64,000 bases of DNA from Roseicyclus sp. (GTDB lineage Bacteria > Pseudomonadota > Alphaproteobacteria > Rhodobacterales > Rhodobacteraceae): NCBI GenBank assembly GCA_018401055.1, contig JAGYLB010000105.1, forward strand, positions 1-64,000, read 5' to 3'. The position numbers and the translations under genes are program-made. The notes beneath the pieces were generated by a model. The model was not told the DNA's origin, did not search any database, and was given only the letters and a program-made list of their open reading frames with translations. This document shows positions 1 to 10,271 of the stretch, piece after piece (the first letter of the stretch is position 1; each line of letters starts with the position of its first letter).

Positions 1-1288
<1,288 letters not shown>

Positions 1289-1359
1289 GGGGTCCTCCTG
1301 TCGGAATTCGAGGCGTCACGGGGCGTACACACCCCGTACACAGGCTGTACATATGCGGA

Positions 1360-1763
1360 TCACGCACCGCTGCCAAACAGGGCGGCGAGCAGCATGACGA
1401 GGGTGGCAAGAAAACCCACGGCCCAGATCATGCTGCGCCACGGCACGAGGCCCTGCGCATAGGCGGGGATGTAGAGGACGCGGGAGACGAGATAGGCATG
1501 GGCGCAGATCTCGGTCAGCGGGCTGGAGCGGCCCGAGAGGGTGACGACGACGACCGCGATGGCGAAGAGGATCAGCCCCTCGAAATGGTTGTTCATCGCG
1601 CGCTGGAGGCGGCCGGCGATGCCGGTCAGTTCGACCCCGGTTTGTCGCGGGGGCCCATGGCGGCCTTGGTCCCAGCCTGCGCATTGCCCGCAACGGAATA
1701 GAGCGCGATCTGCAGGTATTGCAGGAGGGCGGCGAGGGTGAGGATGTAGAGTTCGGTGGTCAT
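1360..1763 (-). CDS. MAPEG family membrane protein (frame broken)
   Basis: Small integral membrane protein of the MAPEG type (relatives of microsomal glutathione S-transferase). The N-terminal half starts MTTELYILTLAALLQYLQIA and the C-terminal half contains NHFEGLILFAIAV, the conserved AHAYLVSRVLYIPAY segment and a final hydrophobic helix, giving about 134 residues and four predicted membrane segments, normal for the family. The two halves are in different frames: the shift falls near 1635-1638, in a run of four C where one base is missing (DKPG then VELTGIAG). Function in bacteria is unclear. It sits between the GIY-YIG gene and lpdA on the same strand. The family assignment is firm; the break is probably a sequence error. 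Confidence 0.75.
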
Positions 1764-1804
1764 GGTCGGCTTCCGGCGGGGGCTGTCGTGAGGGGGGGAC
1801 AGGG

Positions 1805-1831
1805 CCCTCGGGTCGAGGCCGAGGGTGACGG
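1805..1831 (+). repeat. REP-like palindrome, copy 1
   Basis: CCCTCGGGTCGAGGCCGAGGG followed by TGACGG. It is an imperfect palindrome with the same core and the same TGACGG tail as the copies at 1853 and 2227, lying downstream of the GIY-YIG gene. Such short GC-rich hairpin repeats with an asymmetric tail are typical of REP-like extragenic elements in alphaproteobacteria. Confidence 0.75.
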
Positions 1832-1852
1832 TTGGGGTGGGGTGGCGGGAGG

Positions 1853-1879
1853 CCCTCGGGTCGAGCCCGAGGGTGACGG
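1853..1879 (+). repeat. REP-like palindrome, copy 2
   Basis: CCCTCGGGTCGAGCCCGAGGG plus TGACGG. The arms CCCTCGGG and CCCGAGGG are perfect. It has the same orientation as copy 1, 48 bp away. With the inverted copy at 1905 it forms a convergent doublet, the arrangement known from REPIN elements. Confidence 0.8.
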
Positions 1880-1887
1880 CGGGGAGA

Positions 1888-2202
1888 TCATCGGGCGCTC
1901 CCTCCCGTCATCGTCGGGCTTGACCCGACGATCTCGTCCCACAGGTCGCGCCAGCCCGGATTGGCTTTTTCGATCAGATCGATCTTCCACGCGCGGTTCC
2001 ACTTCTTCAGCGCTTTTTCGCGGCGGATGGCTTCCGTCGGGCCGTCATGTGGTTCGAACCAGACAAGGCGTTCGAGATTGTAGCGATCCGTGAAGCCTTT
2101 CAGGAGGTGAGTGCGATGCTCGTAAACACGCCGGACCAAGTCACTGGTGACGCCGATGTAAAGCGTTCCGTTTGGCTTGTTGGTCATCATGTACACGAAC
2201 AT
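1888..2202 (-). CDS. GIY-YIG nuclease family protein
   Basis: Small single-domain GIY-YIG endonuclease-like protein of about 104 residues. The N-terminal signature is the YMMTNKPNGTLYIGVTSDL segment (the GIY-YIG pair degenerates to VYM and LYIG), followed by the catalytic-type Arg in VRRVYEHR and the conserved REKALKKWNRAWK helix and WRDLW end. I chose the ATG at 2202; the frame is open further upstream but without conservation. The last codons run into a palindromic repeat (1905-1932), so the C-terminal SSPTMTGGSAR tail is translated repeat. Palindromes of the same family flank both ends. Members of this family are abundant in alphaproteobacteria and have no settled function. Confidence 0.85.
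   Translation of the reverse strand: MFVYMMTNKPNGTLYIGVTSDLVRRVYEHRTHLLKGFTDRYNLERLVWFEPHDGPTEAIRREKALKKWNRAWKIDLIEKANPGWRDLWDEIVGSSPTMTGGSAR
1905..1932 (-). repeat. REP-like palindrome, copy 3 (inverted, inside gene end)
   Basis: CCGTCATCGTCGGGCTTGACCCGACGAT. Read on the minus strand it has the same layout as the other copies (palindrome followed by TGACGG), with compensating changes in both arms (CGTCGGG and CCCGACG). It forms the last codons of the GIY-YIG gene. Confidence 0.7.
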
Positions 2203-2226
2203 CCTCACAGCCTCGGGGTTGAGAGA

Positions 2227-2253
2227 CCCTCGGGTCAAGCCCGAGGGTGACGG
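2227..2253 (+). repeat. REP-like palindrome, copy 4
   Basis: CCCTCGGGTCAAGCCCGAGGG followed by TGACGG, immediately upstream of the GIY-YIG gene and in the same orientation as copies 1 and 2. The loop differs (TCAA instead of TCGA) while the arms are identical. Confidence 0.8.
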
Positions 2254-2267
2254 GCCTTGGCATCGCG

Positions 2268-2281
2268 CCCGAGGGTGACGG
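2268..2281 (+). repeat. REP-like half element, copy 5
   Basis: CCCGAGGGTGACGG, the right arm and tail of the same repeat, with a degenerate left arm. It ends a few bases before the odhB stop codon at 2288. Confidence 0.5.
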
Positions 2282-2287
2282 GGAGGG

Positions 2288-3793
2288 TTACAGATCCATC
2301 AAGAGCCGCCGCGGATCCTCCAGCGCTTCCTTCACCCGGACAAGGAACGTCACCGCCCCTTTGCCGTCGACGATCCGGTGATCGTAGCTGAGCGCCAGAT
2401 ACATCATCGGGCGGATCACGATCTGGCCGCCGACCACCATGGGCCGGTCCTGGATCTTGTGCATGCCCAAGATGCCCGATTGCGGCGGGTTGAGGATGGG
2501 CGAGGACATCAGCGAGCCGTAGACGCCACCGTTCGAGATGGTGAATGTGCCGCCCTGCATTTCGGCCATGCTGAGCTTGCCATCGCGGGCGCGGCGGCCT
2601 TTCTCGGCGATTTCCTTTTCCAGATCGGCAAAGCTCTTCTGATCGGCGTCGCGGATGACCGGCACGACAAGGCCCTGCGGCGTGCCTGCGGCGATGCCCA
2701 TATGGACGAAGTTCTTGTAGACGATGTCTGTCCCGTCGACCTCGGCGTTCACCTCGGGCACTTCGCGCAGCGCGTGGCAGCAGGCCTTGGTGAAGAAGGA
2801 CATGAAGCCAAGGCGCGCGCCGTGCTTCTTCTCGAACAGGTCCTTGTATTCGTTGCGCAGGTCCATGACGCCCGTCATGTCCACCTCGTTGTAGGTGGTG
2901 AGCATCGCGGCCGTGTTCTGCCGTCATCCTTGAGGCGGCGGGCGATGGTCTGGCGCAGGCGGGTCATCTTGACCCGTTCTTCGCGCGCGGCATCCTCGGC
3001 CGGGCTGGGCGCGCGCGGGGCTTGGGCCATCGGCGCGGGGGCTGCAGGCCTGCGGGGCGGGAGCGGTGGCGGCTTTCATCACGTCTTCCTTCATGATGCG
3101 CCCGTCGCGGCCGGTGCCTTGCACCTGCGCGGGCGTAAGGCCCTTTTCGGCCATCAGTTTCTGCGCCGCGGGGGCGTTTTCGATATCCTTGCTGGTCGCC
3201 GCCGCTGCGGGTGATGCGGTGGCGGCGGGCGCGGGCGCTGCTGCAGCACCGGAGGCGCCGCCAATCACGGCAAGCTTGCCCGAAGCCTCGACCGTCGTGC
3301 CCTCTGGCGCGAGGATTTCGGTCAGCACGCCCGCGGCGGGGGCGGGCACCTCGACCGAGACCTTGTCGGTTTCCAGCTCGCACAGCATTTCGTCCTGCGC
3401 AACGGTGTCGCCCACCTTCTTGAACCAGGTGGAGACGGTCGCTTCGCTCACCGACTCGCCAAGGGTCGGCACCATGACAGTCGAGCGGCGCCTACGCCGT
3501 CAGGCGCGGGGGCTTTGGCGGGGGCCTCTGCCTTGGCGGCGGCGGCACGCCGGCGCCCCTTCGTTCAACGTGGCGAGCAGGGCGTTGACGCCGACGGTTT
3601 CGCCCTCGGCAGCGACGATGTCGCCAAGCGTGCCTGCGGCGGGCGAGGGGACCTCGACCGTCACCTTGTCGGTTTCCAGCTCGCACAGCATTTCGTCGAC
3701 GGCGACGGTATCGCCCGGTTTCTTGAACCAGGTGGCGACGGTGGCTTCGGTGACGCTTTCGCCCAGGGTGGGCACGCGGACTTCTATGGACAT
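2288..3793 (-). CDS. odhB: Dihydrolipoamide succinyltransferase (E2 of 2-oxoglutarate dehydrogenase), frame broken
   Basis: E2 core of the 2-oxoglutarate dehydrogenase complex; transfers succinyl groups from lipoamide to CoA. Two tandem lipoyl domains are visible, each with VPTLGES at its start and the lipoylated lysine in ELETDK(V); the first starts at 3793, the second near 3475. They are followed by Ala/Pro linkers, a peripheral subunit-binding domain ([13 protein letters not shown] to [13 protein letters not shown]) and the catalytic domain ending in [18 protein letters not shown] with the active-site His. The coding sequence changes frame at least four times (near 3547, 3490, 3050 and 2930). 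Every block is well conserved, so these are likely sequence errors. The start lies 4 bp after the odhA stop, so the two are co-transcribed. Confidence 0.88.
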
Positions 3794-3797
3794 GGGT

Positions 3798-6759
3798 TTA
3801 CCCTTCGATGGTCAGCGCGTCGTTCACGAGCGCGGTTTGTTGGGCCTTGTGCATGCTGGCAAGCCCGTGGCGGGCGAGGCGCTGGCCGCACGTCCGGCAT
3901 AGCGGGGGCGGGTGTGTTTCGCACCGATCCGGGTCAGGACCCATTCGATGTTGGGCTCGACGAAGGACCAGCCGCCCTGATTCTTGGGTTCTTCCTGGCA
4001 CCAGACGATTTCGGCACCCTTGAAGCGTTCCAGCTCCTTCATCAGCGCGAGCGCGGGGAAGGGATAGAATTGCTCGAGCCGCAGCAGGTAGACATCGGTG
4101 ATGCCGCGATTGTCACGTTCTTCGAGAAGATCGTAATAGACCTTGCCCGAGCAAATCACGACACGGCGGATCTTGTCGTCCTTGGCCAGCACGGTGTCGG
4201 AATGGCCCTTTTCGGCGTCGTCCCAAAGCACCCGGTGGAAGCTGGAGCCGGTGGTGAAATCCTCGGCATCCGAGATTGCCAGCTTGTGGCGCAGCAGCGA
4301 TTTGGGCGTCATCAGCACCAGCGGCTTGCGGAAGCTGCGGTGCATCTGGCGGCGCAGGATGTGGAAGTAGTTGGCCGGCGTGGTGCAGTTGGCCACGATC
4401 CAGTTGTCCTCGGCGCACATCTGCAAGAACCGCTCGAGCCGGGCCGAGGAATGCTCCGGCCCCTGCCCCTCGTAGCCGTGGGGCAGCAGCATGACAAGGC
4501 CCGACATGCGCAGCCATTTGCGTTCGCCCGAAGAGATGAACTGGTCGAACATGATCTGCGCGCCATTGGCGAAATCGCCGAACTGCGCCTCCCACATCGT
4601 GAGCGCGTTGGGTTCGGCGAGGCGAGTAGCCATATTCGAAGCCCAGCACCGCGTATTCCGACAGCATCGAGTCGATCACCTCATAGCGGGCCTGACCCTC
4701 GCGGACATGATTGAGCGGGTAGTAGCGGTCTTCGGTGTCTTGCTCGACCAAGGCGGAATGGCGCTGGCTGAAGGTGCCGCGCGTGCTGTCCTGACCGGCA
4801 AGGCGCACCGGGTAGCCTTCGGTGAGCAGGCTGCCAAAGGCCAGCGCCTCGGCGGTGGCCCAATCGAAGCCCTTGCCGGATTTGAACATCTCGGCCTTCG
4901 TTTCAAGCAACCGGCCTACGGTCTTGTGCAGGTTGAAGCCGTCGGGCGCGGTGGATAGCGCGCGGCCGACCTCGGCCATGGTTTCGGGTTTGATGGCGGT
5001 CTCGCCGCGCTGGTATTCCTCACCCTCGCGGTTGAGATGCGACCAGCGGCCATCCAGCCAGTCGGCCTTGTTGGGCTTGTAGTCCTTGCCGGCCTCGAAC
5101 TCGGTGTTCAGGCGGGCTTGGAATGCAGCCTTTGCATCCTCGATCTCGCCCTCGGGGATCAGGCCGTCCTTGACCAGCCGCTCGGTATAGAGCTGCAGCG
5201 TGGTCTTTTGCGTCTTGATCTTCTTGTACATCACCGGGTTGGTGAAGTTGGGCTCGTCGCCCTCGTTGTGACCGAAGCGACGGTAGCAGAAGATATCCAA
5301 CACCACGTCACGCCCGAATTTCTGGCGGAACTCGGTCGCCACGCGGGCGGCATGGACCACGGCCTCGGGGTCGTCGCCGTTGACGTGGAAGATCGGCGCT
5401 TCGACCATCAGCGCGATGTCGGTCGGGTAGGGGCTGGAGCGGCTGAAATGCGGCGCGGTGGTGAAGCCGATCTGGTTGTTGACCACGATATGCATGGTGC
5501 CACCGGTGCGGTGGCCCCGGATGCCCGAAAGCTGGAAGCCTTCGGCGACGATGCCCTGACCCGCAAAGGCCGCATCGCCGTGCAGCAAGATCGCCATGAC
5601 GCGGCGGCGGTCGCTGTCGCCCATCTGGTCTTGCTTGGCGCGGACCTTGCCCAGAACAACGGGGTTCACAGCCTCGAGGTGGGAGGGGTTGGCCGTCAGC
5701 GACAGGTGGACGCGGTTGCCGTCGAATTCCCGGTCGCTCGACGCGCCAAGGTGGTATTTCACGTCGCCCGAGCCGTCGACATCCTCGGGCTTGAAGCTGC
5801 CGCCCTGAAACTCGTTGAAGATCGCGCGGTAGGGCTTGCCCATGACGTTGGCCAGAACCGACAACCGGCCCCGGTGGGGCATGCCGATGACGATTTCCTG
5901 CAGGCCCAGCGCGCCGCCGCGCTTGATGATCTGTTCCATCGCGGGGATCAGCGCCTCGCCGCCATCAAGGCCGAAGCGCTTGGTGCCCATGTATTTGACA
6001 TGGAGGAATTTCTCGAAGCCCTCGGCCTCGACCAGCTTGTTCAGGATCGCCTTGCGGCCGTTCTGGGTGAACTGGATTTCCTTGCCATAACCCTCGATCC
6101 GCTCCTTGAGCCATGCGGCCTGTTCGGGGTCGGAAATGTGCATGTATTGCAGCGCGAAGGTGCCGCAATAGGTCCGCTTCACGATCTCGACGATCTGGCG
6201 CATGGAGGCCATCTGCAGGCCCAGCACGTTGTCGATGAAGATCGGGCGGTCCATGTCGGCCTCGGTGAAGCCGTAGGATTTCGGGTCAAGCTCGGGGTGC
6301 GGCGTGGTCTCGCGCATGCCCAGCGGGTCGAGGTCGGCCACAAGGTGGCCCCGGATGCGATAGGCGCGGATGATCATCAGCGCGCGGATACTGTCCAGAA
6401 CGGCGCGCTGGATCTGCGCATCGGTAACCTCGACGCCCTTCTCTTGCGCCTTGGCCTTGATCTTGTCGCCCGCGCCCTTGATCTCGGCGGCTGCGACGGG
6501 CCATTCGCCCGTCAGCGCGTTGGTCAGATCATCGGATGGCGTCGGCGGGCCAGTCGCGCCGCGCCCAGCTGGGGCCCTGCGCCTCGGCCTGCGCGTCTTG
6601 GGCGCTGTCGCCCAAAGTGGCGAAAAAGGCGCGCCAAGCTTCGTCGACCGCGTTCGGGTCGCGGGCATATTGGGCGTAGAGCTGTTCCAGATAGGCCGCG
6701 TTATGGCCTTGCATGAAGGAGGAGGCGTGGAACTGGTCATTCGGGCTTTGGTCGGTCAT
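3798..6759 (-). CDS. odhA: 2-oxoglutarate dehydrogenase E1, frame broken
   Basis: Thiamine-diphosphate-dependent E1 of the 2-oxoglutarate dehydrogenase complex, oxidatively decarboxylating 2-oxoglutarate. Family landmarks: the N-terminal E2-binding peptide ([16 protein letters not shown]), the conserved [14 protein letters not shown] and [10 protein letters not shown] segments, the ThDP-binding [12 protein letters not shown], the [21 protein letters not shown] region, and SQRHSAL in the C-terminal half. About 985 residues, normal for the family. Frame breaks lie near 6545, 4625 and 3858; the last one hides the conserved C-terminus SASPATG...HKAQQ. The start at 6759 has GAGAG upstream. It lies directly before odhB and after the inserted sulfotransferase gene. 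Confidence 0.9.
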
Positions 6760-6795
6760 TTGATCACTCTCCTGAAAGGCGCTGTAAATGAGATT

Positions 6796-7500
6796 TCACA
6801 GTGCGTCAGCATCACGCGGATCTGTTGAATAGTGAAAACGCTCAAAGACCCAAGACATAAGTTTCAGTAGCTGTTCTCGATCCGTCGGCTCAAAGTAATC
6901 GGAAACAGGAACTTTGCCTCTTTTTCCGGCCGTGGACTTTGTGTGTGCAAGTTTCTGGAGGTCTATCGGAAGATCATACTTCGATGCGATTGCTTCAATA
7001 TCATCCTGAAGCGATTCAAAGCGGATAGTTTCGTCAGGCACAAATTCGTCACCAATGAAGACAATTTCTCTGTCCGACTTGAATTTTTCACTACGAAGGA
7101 ACGATGCAAAGCTCTCTCGTTTTTCTTGAAACGGGCCGATCAGCACAGGGTCACCGCGCAGCTTCCAGTGAAACTGCGATACTGCACGATCAAAAGGGTT
7201 CCTGATTACTGTGAGTTTGGAATATGCCTGCCATCGAGCGGGACCAAGTTCACGTGCAAGCGTTTCTGCTGGCATATGATGGCTCCAGCGGTTCCAGCGC
7301 CGATACAATATCGATGGTGATTTCCGCGGGAGCAACCGACGCCCGACAATTCCTTCTTTGGAGAAGATCGGAGGTGTAACCTCGCGCACAACATGGCCGT
7401 TAGGCGTGCAAAGAGGTTCAAGAGCCATTTCAACTGTAGTTCCTGCAGTCTTTGATGTCTTGAGGAAAACAAAGTTGTGTTTGTGGGACACTAGAACCAT
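6796..7500 (-). CDS. Sulfotransferase family protein
   Basis: Predicted sulfotransferase of 234 residues. The 5'-phosphosulfate-binding loop [11 protein letters not shown] is near residue 14 (P-loop-like K-x3-KxAGT) and the 3'-phosphate-binding segment [13 protein letters not shown] near residue 97, both as in PAPS-dependent and heparan-type sulfotransferases. The substrate is not predictable; in bacteria such proteins often decorate surface polysaccharide. The gene is intact and clearly AT-richer than its neighbours, with codons (AAA, TTT, AGA) rare in the surrounding genes. It interrupts the otherwise standard sucD-odhA order, leaving a gap of about 160 bp on the sucD side, so horizontal acquisition is likely. 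No transposase or terminal repeats are visible. Confidence 0.82.
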   Translation of the reverse strand: MVLVSHKHNFVFLKTSKTAGTTVEMALEPLCTPNGHVVREVTPPIFSKEGIVGRRLLPRKSPSILYRRWNRWSHHMPAETLARELGPARWQAYSKLTVIRNPFDRAVSQFHWKLRGDPVLIGPFQEKRESFASFLRSEKFKSDREIVFIGDEFVPDETIRFESLQDDIEAIASKYDLPIDLQKLAHTKSTAGKRGKVPVSDYFEPTDREQLLKLMSWVFERFHYSTDPRDADAL

Positions 7501-7663
7501 GCTATTTTCCTTGAATCAGGCAGACCAGCCGAGTTGGAACTCTTGCTCAGGTGCGGCCGGTTCAAAGGCATCATAACGCGTCGAGGGTTCCCTCGCTTTG
7601 CAAAAGGCGCGAAGAAATAAGTTCTGAGAACTAGACAAAATGCTTGGAACACGGCAGCCATCT

Positions 7664-8546
7664 TTATCCGATCGCCTTCAACACGGCCTCGCCCAGACCT
7701 GCCGGGCTGTCGGCGACCACGATGCCAGCGGCTTTCATCGCCTCGATCTTGCTTTCCGCGTCGCCCTTGCCGCCCGCGACGATGGCGCCGGCGTGGCCCA
7801 TGCGGCGGCCCGGAGGGGCGGTGCGCCCGGCGATGAAGCCGGCGGTGGGTTTCCAGCGGCCGCTGCTTCTTCTCGTCGGCGAGGAACTGGGCGGCTTCTT
7901 CCTCGGCGGAGCCGCCGATTTCGCCGATCATGATGATCGAATGCGTCTCGGGATCGGCGAGGAACATCTCGAGCACGTCGAGATGTTCGGTGCCCTTGAT
8001 CGGGTCGCCGCCGATGCCGACGGCGGAGGATTGGCCGAGGCCGACGTCGGAGGTCTGCTTGACCGCCTCATAGGTCAGCGTGCCCGAGCGTGAGACGACG
8101 CCGACCGACCCGCGCCGGAAGATGGAGCCGGGCATGATGCCGATCTTGCAGGCATCGGGTGTCATCACGCCGGGGCAGTTCGGCCCGATAAGCCGCGATT
8201 TCGACCCTTCGAGCGCGCGCTTGACCTTCATCATGTCAAGCACCGGGATGCCTTCGGTGATGCAGACGATCAATTCCATCTCGGCGTCGATCGCCTCAAG
8301 GATGCTGTCGGCGGCGAAGGGCGGGGGCACGTAGATCGCGGTGGCATTGGCGTGTGTCGCGTGTTTCGCCTCGTGGACCGAGTCGAAGACGGGCAGGTTC
8401 AGGTGGGTGGAGCCGCCCTTGCCCGGCGTCACGCCGCCGACCATTTTCGTGCCATAGGCGATGGCCTGTTCCGAATGGAACGTGCCTTGGGAGCCGGTGA
8501 AGCCCTGGCAGATCACCTTGGTGTTTTCATCAACGAGTACGGCCAT
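7664..8546 (-). CDS. sucD: Succinyl-CoA synthetase subunit alpha, frame broken
   Basis: Alpha subunit of succinyl-CoA ligase, interconverting succinyl-CoA and succinate with nucleotide phosphorylation. Landmarks: the CoA-binding Rossmann region with [15 protein letters not shown] near residue 16, [10 protein letters not shown], and [11 protein letters not shown]; the active-site phosphohistidine lies in the [20 protein letters not shown] region, which is present but in another frame. The shift occurs near 7850 (RPL then KPTAGF), and the true stop is the TAA at 7664-7666. About 294 residues, normal. The start at 8546 is preceded by AGGAGG. It is followed by the inserted sulfotransferase gene and preceded by a small membrane protein gene and sucC. 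Confidence 0.92.
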
Positions 8547-8573
8547 CGGGGCCTCCTGTAGGTCTGGATATGG

Positions 8574-8780
8574 TCAGGCTGGCCGGAGCGAGCCGGTTGG
8601 AAGGATGACGCAGGTTTCGGAACAGTTGGGCGCGCCGACGCGGCAACTGCTGCCGAGGGGGTCGTAGGGTCCGACGATCACGATCTGCCCGTCTGACGCC
8701 TGTGCGGCGCGGGCGATCATGACAACCACGAAGATCGCCGCGCCGATCAGGTGCAAGGCGCCGAGCAAGACCCGTTTCAT
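8574..8780 (-). CDS. Small membrane or exported protein between sucC and sucD
   Basis: A 68-residue protein starting MKRVLLGALHLIGAAIFVVVM, which is one hydrophobic segment or uncleaved signal, followed by a short Cys-containing tail (SSCRVGAPNCSETC). I picked the ATG at 8780 because it places the hydrophobic segment at the N-terminus; the frame is open further upstream. It lies between sucC and sucD on the same strand with small gaps, so it is probably co-transcribed. I recognise no family. The three cysteines in the putative exported part suggest a disulfide or ligand site, which is speculation. Confidence 0.6.
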   Translation of the reverse strand: MKRVLLGALHLIGAAIFVVVMIARAAQASDGQIVIVGPYDPLGSSCRVGAPNCSETCVILPTGSLRPA

Positions 8781-8894
8781 GCCGCGCCCCCCATCCGCAC
8801 CGCGCGGGGCGCGGGCGGCTGCGGGGCGCATGTCATCCCGGGTGTCCGGGGTGTGGCATGGATCTGGCTCAGGCGCATGTGCCGCTGTCCCGGT

Positions 8895-10088
8895 TCAGCC
8901 CTTGACCGCTTTCACGATCTTTTCCGCCGCATCCGACAGGTTGTCGGCGGCGATGACGTTCAGGCCGGAGGCGTTGATGATCTCCTTGCCCTTGTCGACA
9001 TTCGTGCCTTCGAGGCGGACGACGAGGGGGACCTGAAGACCGACCTCTTTCACGGCAGCGACGACGCCTTCGGCGATGATGTCGCAGCGCATGATGCCGC
9101 CGAAGATGTTCACCAAGATGCCCTTCACATTGGGGTCGGAGGTGATGATCTTGAACGCCTCCGTCACCTTTTCGCGGGTGGCCGAGCCGCCGACGTCGAG
9201 GAAGTTGGCGGGTTCCGAGCCGTAAAGCTTGATGATGTCCATCGTCGCCATGGCAAGGCCCGCGCCGTTGACCATGCAGCCGATCTGACCATCGAGCGCG
9301 ATGTAGTTGAGGTCGTATTTCGAGGCGGCCAGTTCCTTGGGGTCTTCCTCGGTCTCGTCGCGCAGCGCCGCGATATCGGCGTGGCGGTAGACCGCGTTGC
9401 CGTCGAAACCGACCTTGGCGTCGAGCACCTTGAGGCTGCCCTCATCGGTGACGATCAGCGGGTTGATCTCCAGCATCTCCATGTCTTTTTCGGTGAAGGC
9501 CTTGTAGAGAAGGCCCATCAGCGAAACGCATTCCTTGACCTGCTTGCCGGTCAGACCGAGCGAAAAGGCGACGCGGCGGCCGTGGAAAGACTGGTAGCCG
9601 GTGGCCGGATCGACCGAGAAGGACAGGATCTTTTCGGGCGTGTGGGCCGCGACCTCTTCGATGTCCATGCCGCCTTCGGTGGAGCAGACGAAGGAGATGC
9701 GGCTGGTCTGGCGATCCACCAGAAGGGCGAGATACAGCTCGCGCTCGATGCCCGAGCCATCCTCGATGTAGATGCGGTTGACCTGCTTGCCTGCGGGGCC
9801 GGTCTGGTGCGTGACAAGCGTGCGGCCGAGCATCCGCTTGGCTTCCTCGGCGGCTTCCTCGACCGATTTGGTGAGGCGAACGCCGCCCTTTTCGCCGGCA
9901 TCGGCTTCCTTGAACTTGCCCTTGCCGCGGCCGCCGGCGTGGATCTGCGCCTTGACCACCCAGAGCGGGCCGTCCATCTCGCCCGCTGCGGTCTTGGCTT
10001 CTTCGGCCCGCATGACAACGCGGCCATCGCTGACCGGTGCGCCGTATTGGCGAAGCAGCGCCTTCGCCTGGTATTCATGAATGTTCAC
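8895..10088 (-). CDS. sucC: Succinyl-CoA synthetase subunit beta (ADP/GDP-forming)
   Basis: ATP-grasp beta subunit of succinyl-CoA synthetase, 397 residues and unbroken. Visible: the N-terminal signature [15 protein letters not shown], the ATP-grasp [19 protein letters not shown] region, the LEINPLIV metal/nucleotide site, and the C-terminal [17 protein letters not shown] with LEGTNVD, where succinate and CoA bind. The start codon is GTG at 10088, supported by the fixed N-terminus of the family. It is the first suc gene of the unit; a pair of TGTGATCACA palindromes sits about 110-140 bp upstream, so the suc-odh-lpd block probably has its own regulated promoter here. Confidence 0.96.
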   Translation of the reverse strand: MNIHEYQAKALLRQYGAPVSDGRVVMRAEEAKTAAGEMDGPLWVVKAQIHAGGRGKGKFKEADAGEKGGVRLTKSVEEAAEEAKRMLGRTLVTHQTGPAGKQVNRIYIEDGSGIERELYLALLVDRQTSRISFVCSTEGGMDIEEVAAHTPEKILSFSVDPATGYQSFHGRRVAFSLGLTGKQVKECVSLMGLLYKAFTEKDMEMLEINPLIVTDEGSLKVLDAKVGFDGNAVYRHADIAALRDETEEDPKELAASKYDLNYIALDGQIGCMVNGAGLAMATMDIIKLYGSEPANFLDVGGSATREKVTEAFKIITSDPNVKGILVNIFGGIMRCDIIAEGVVAAVKEVGLQVPLVVRLEGTNVDKGKEIINASGLNVIAADNLSDAAEKIVKAVKG

Positions 10089-10198
10089 GAAACTGTCCCG
10101 TCGTTGCTGGTGTTTCGTCAGGGCATAAGCACACCCGACGCGGGCAATAAACCGGCTTTGTGCCGCAGGAGCAGGGTTTTCGGGAAAAAAGCGACATT

Positions 10199-10229
10199 TG
10201 TGATCACAGGCTGAAAACGTGTGATCACA
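10199..10229. promoter_or_regulatory. Paired TGTGATCACA palindromes upstream of sucC
   Basis: Two perfect 10-bp palindromes TGTGATCACA (10199-10208 and 10220-10229), centres 21 bp apart, that is two helical turns on the same face. The same pair with the same spacing is found ahead of sdhC (17478-17508). The position in the promoter region of sucC fits an operator for a regulator of TCA-cycle genes. The regulator is not known from the sequence; GntR-family regulators such as AkgR of Rhodobacter are one possibility (inference). Confidence 0.65.
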
Positions 10230-10271
10230 AGATGAAGATGTTAGCGGTATGCAATCGTATTCCGGCGCGAC

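Noticed and set aside
1289..1359. Short repeats (CGGGGCGTACACACCCCG and CTGTACA) between lpdA and the MAPEG gene
   Set aside because: Only one short imperfect hairpin, no T-run and no second copy elsewhere; not enough to call a terminator or operator.
5037..6716. 559-codon plus-strand open frame opposite odhA, and similar long antisense frames at 8751-10214, 10368-12068, 18238-19791, 25822-27324 and 41225-43339
   Set aside because: They lie opposite well-conserved genes, show no domain, and are a by-product of high GC codon use.
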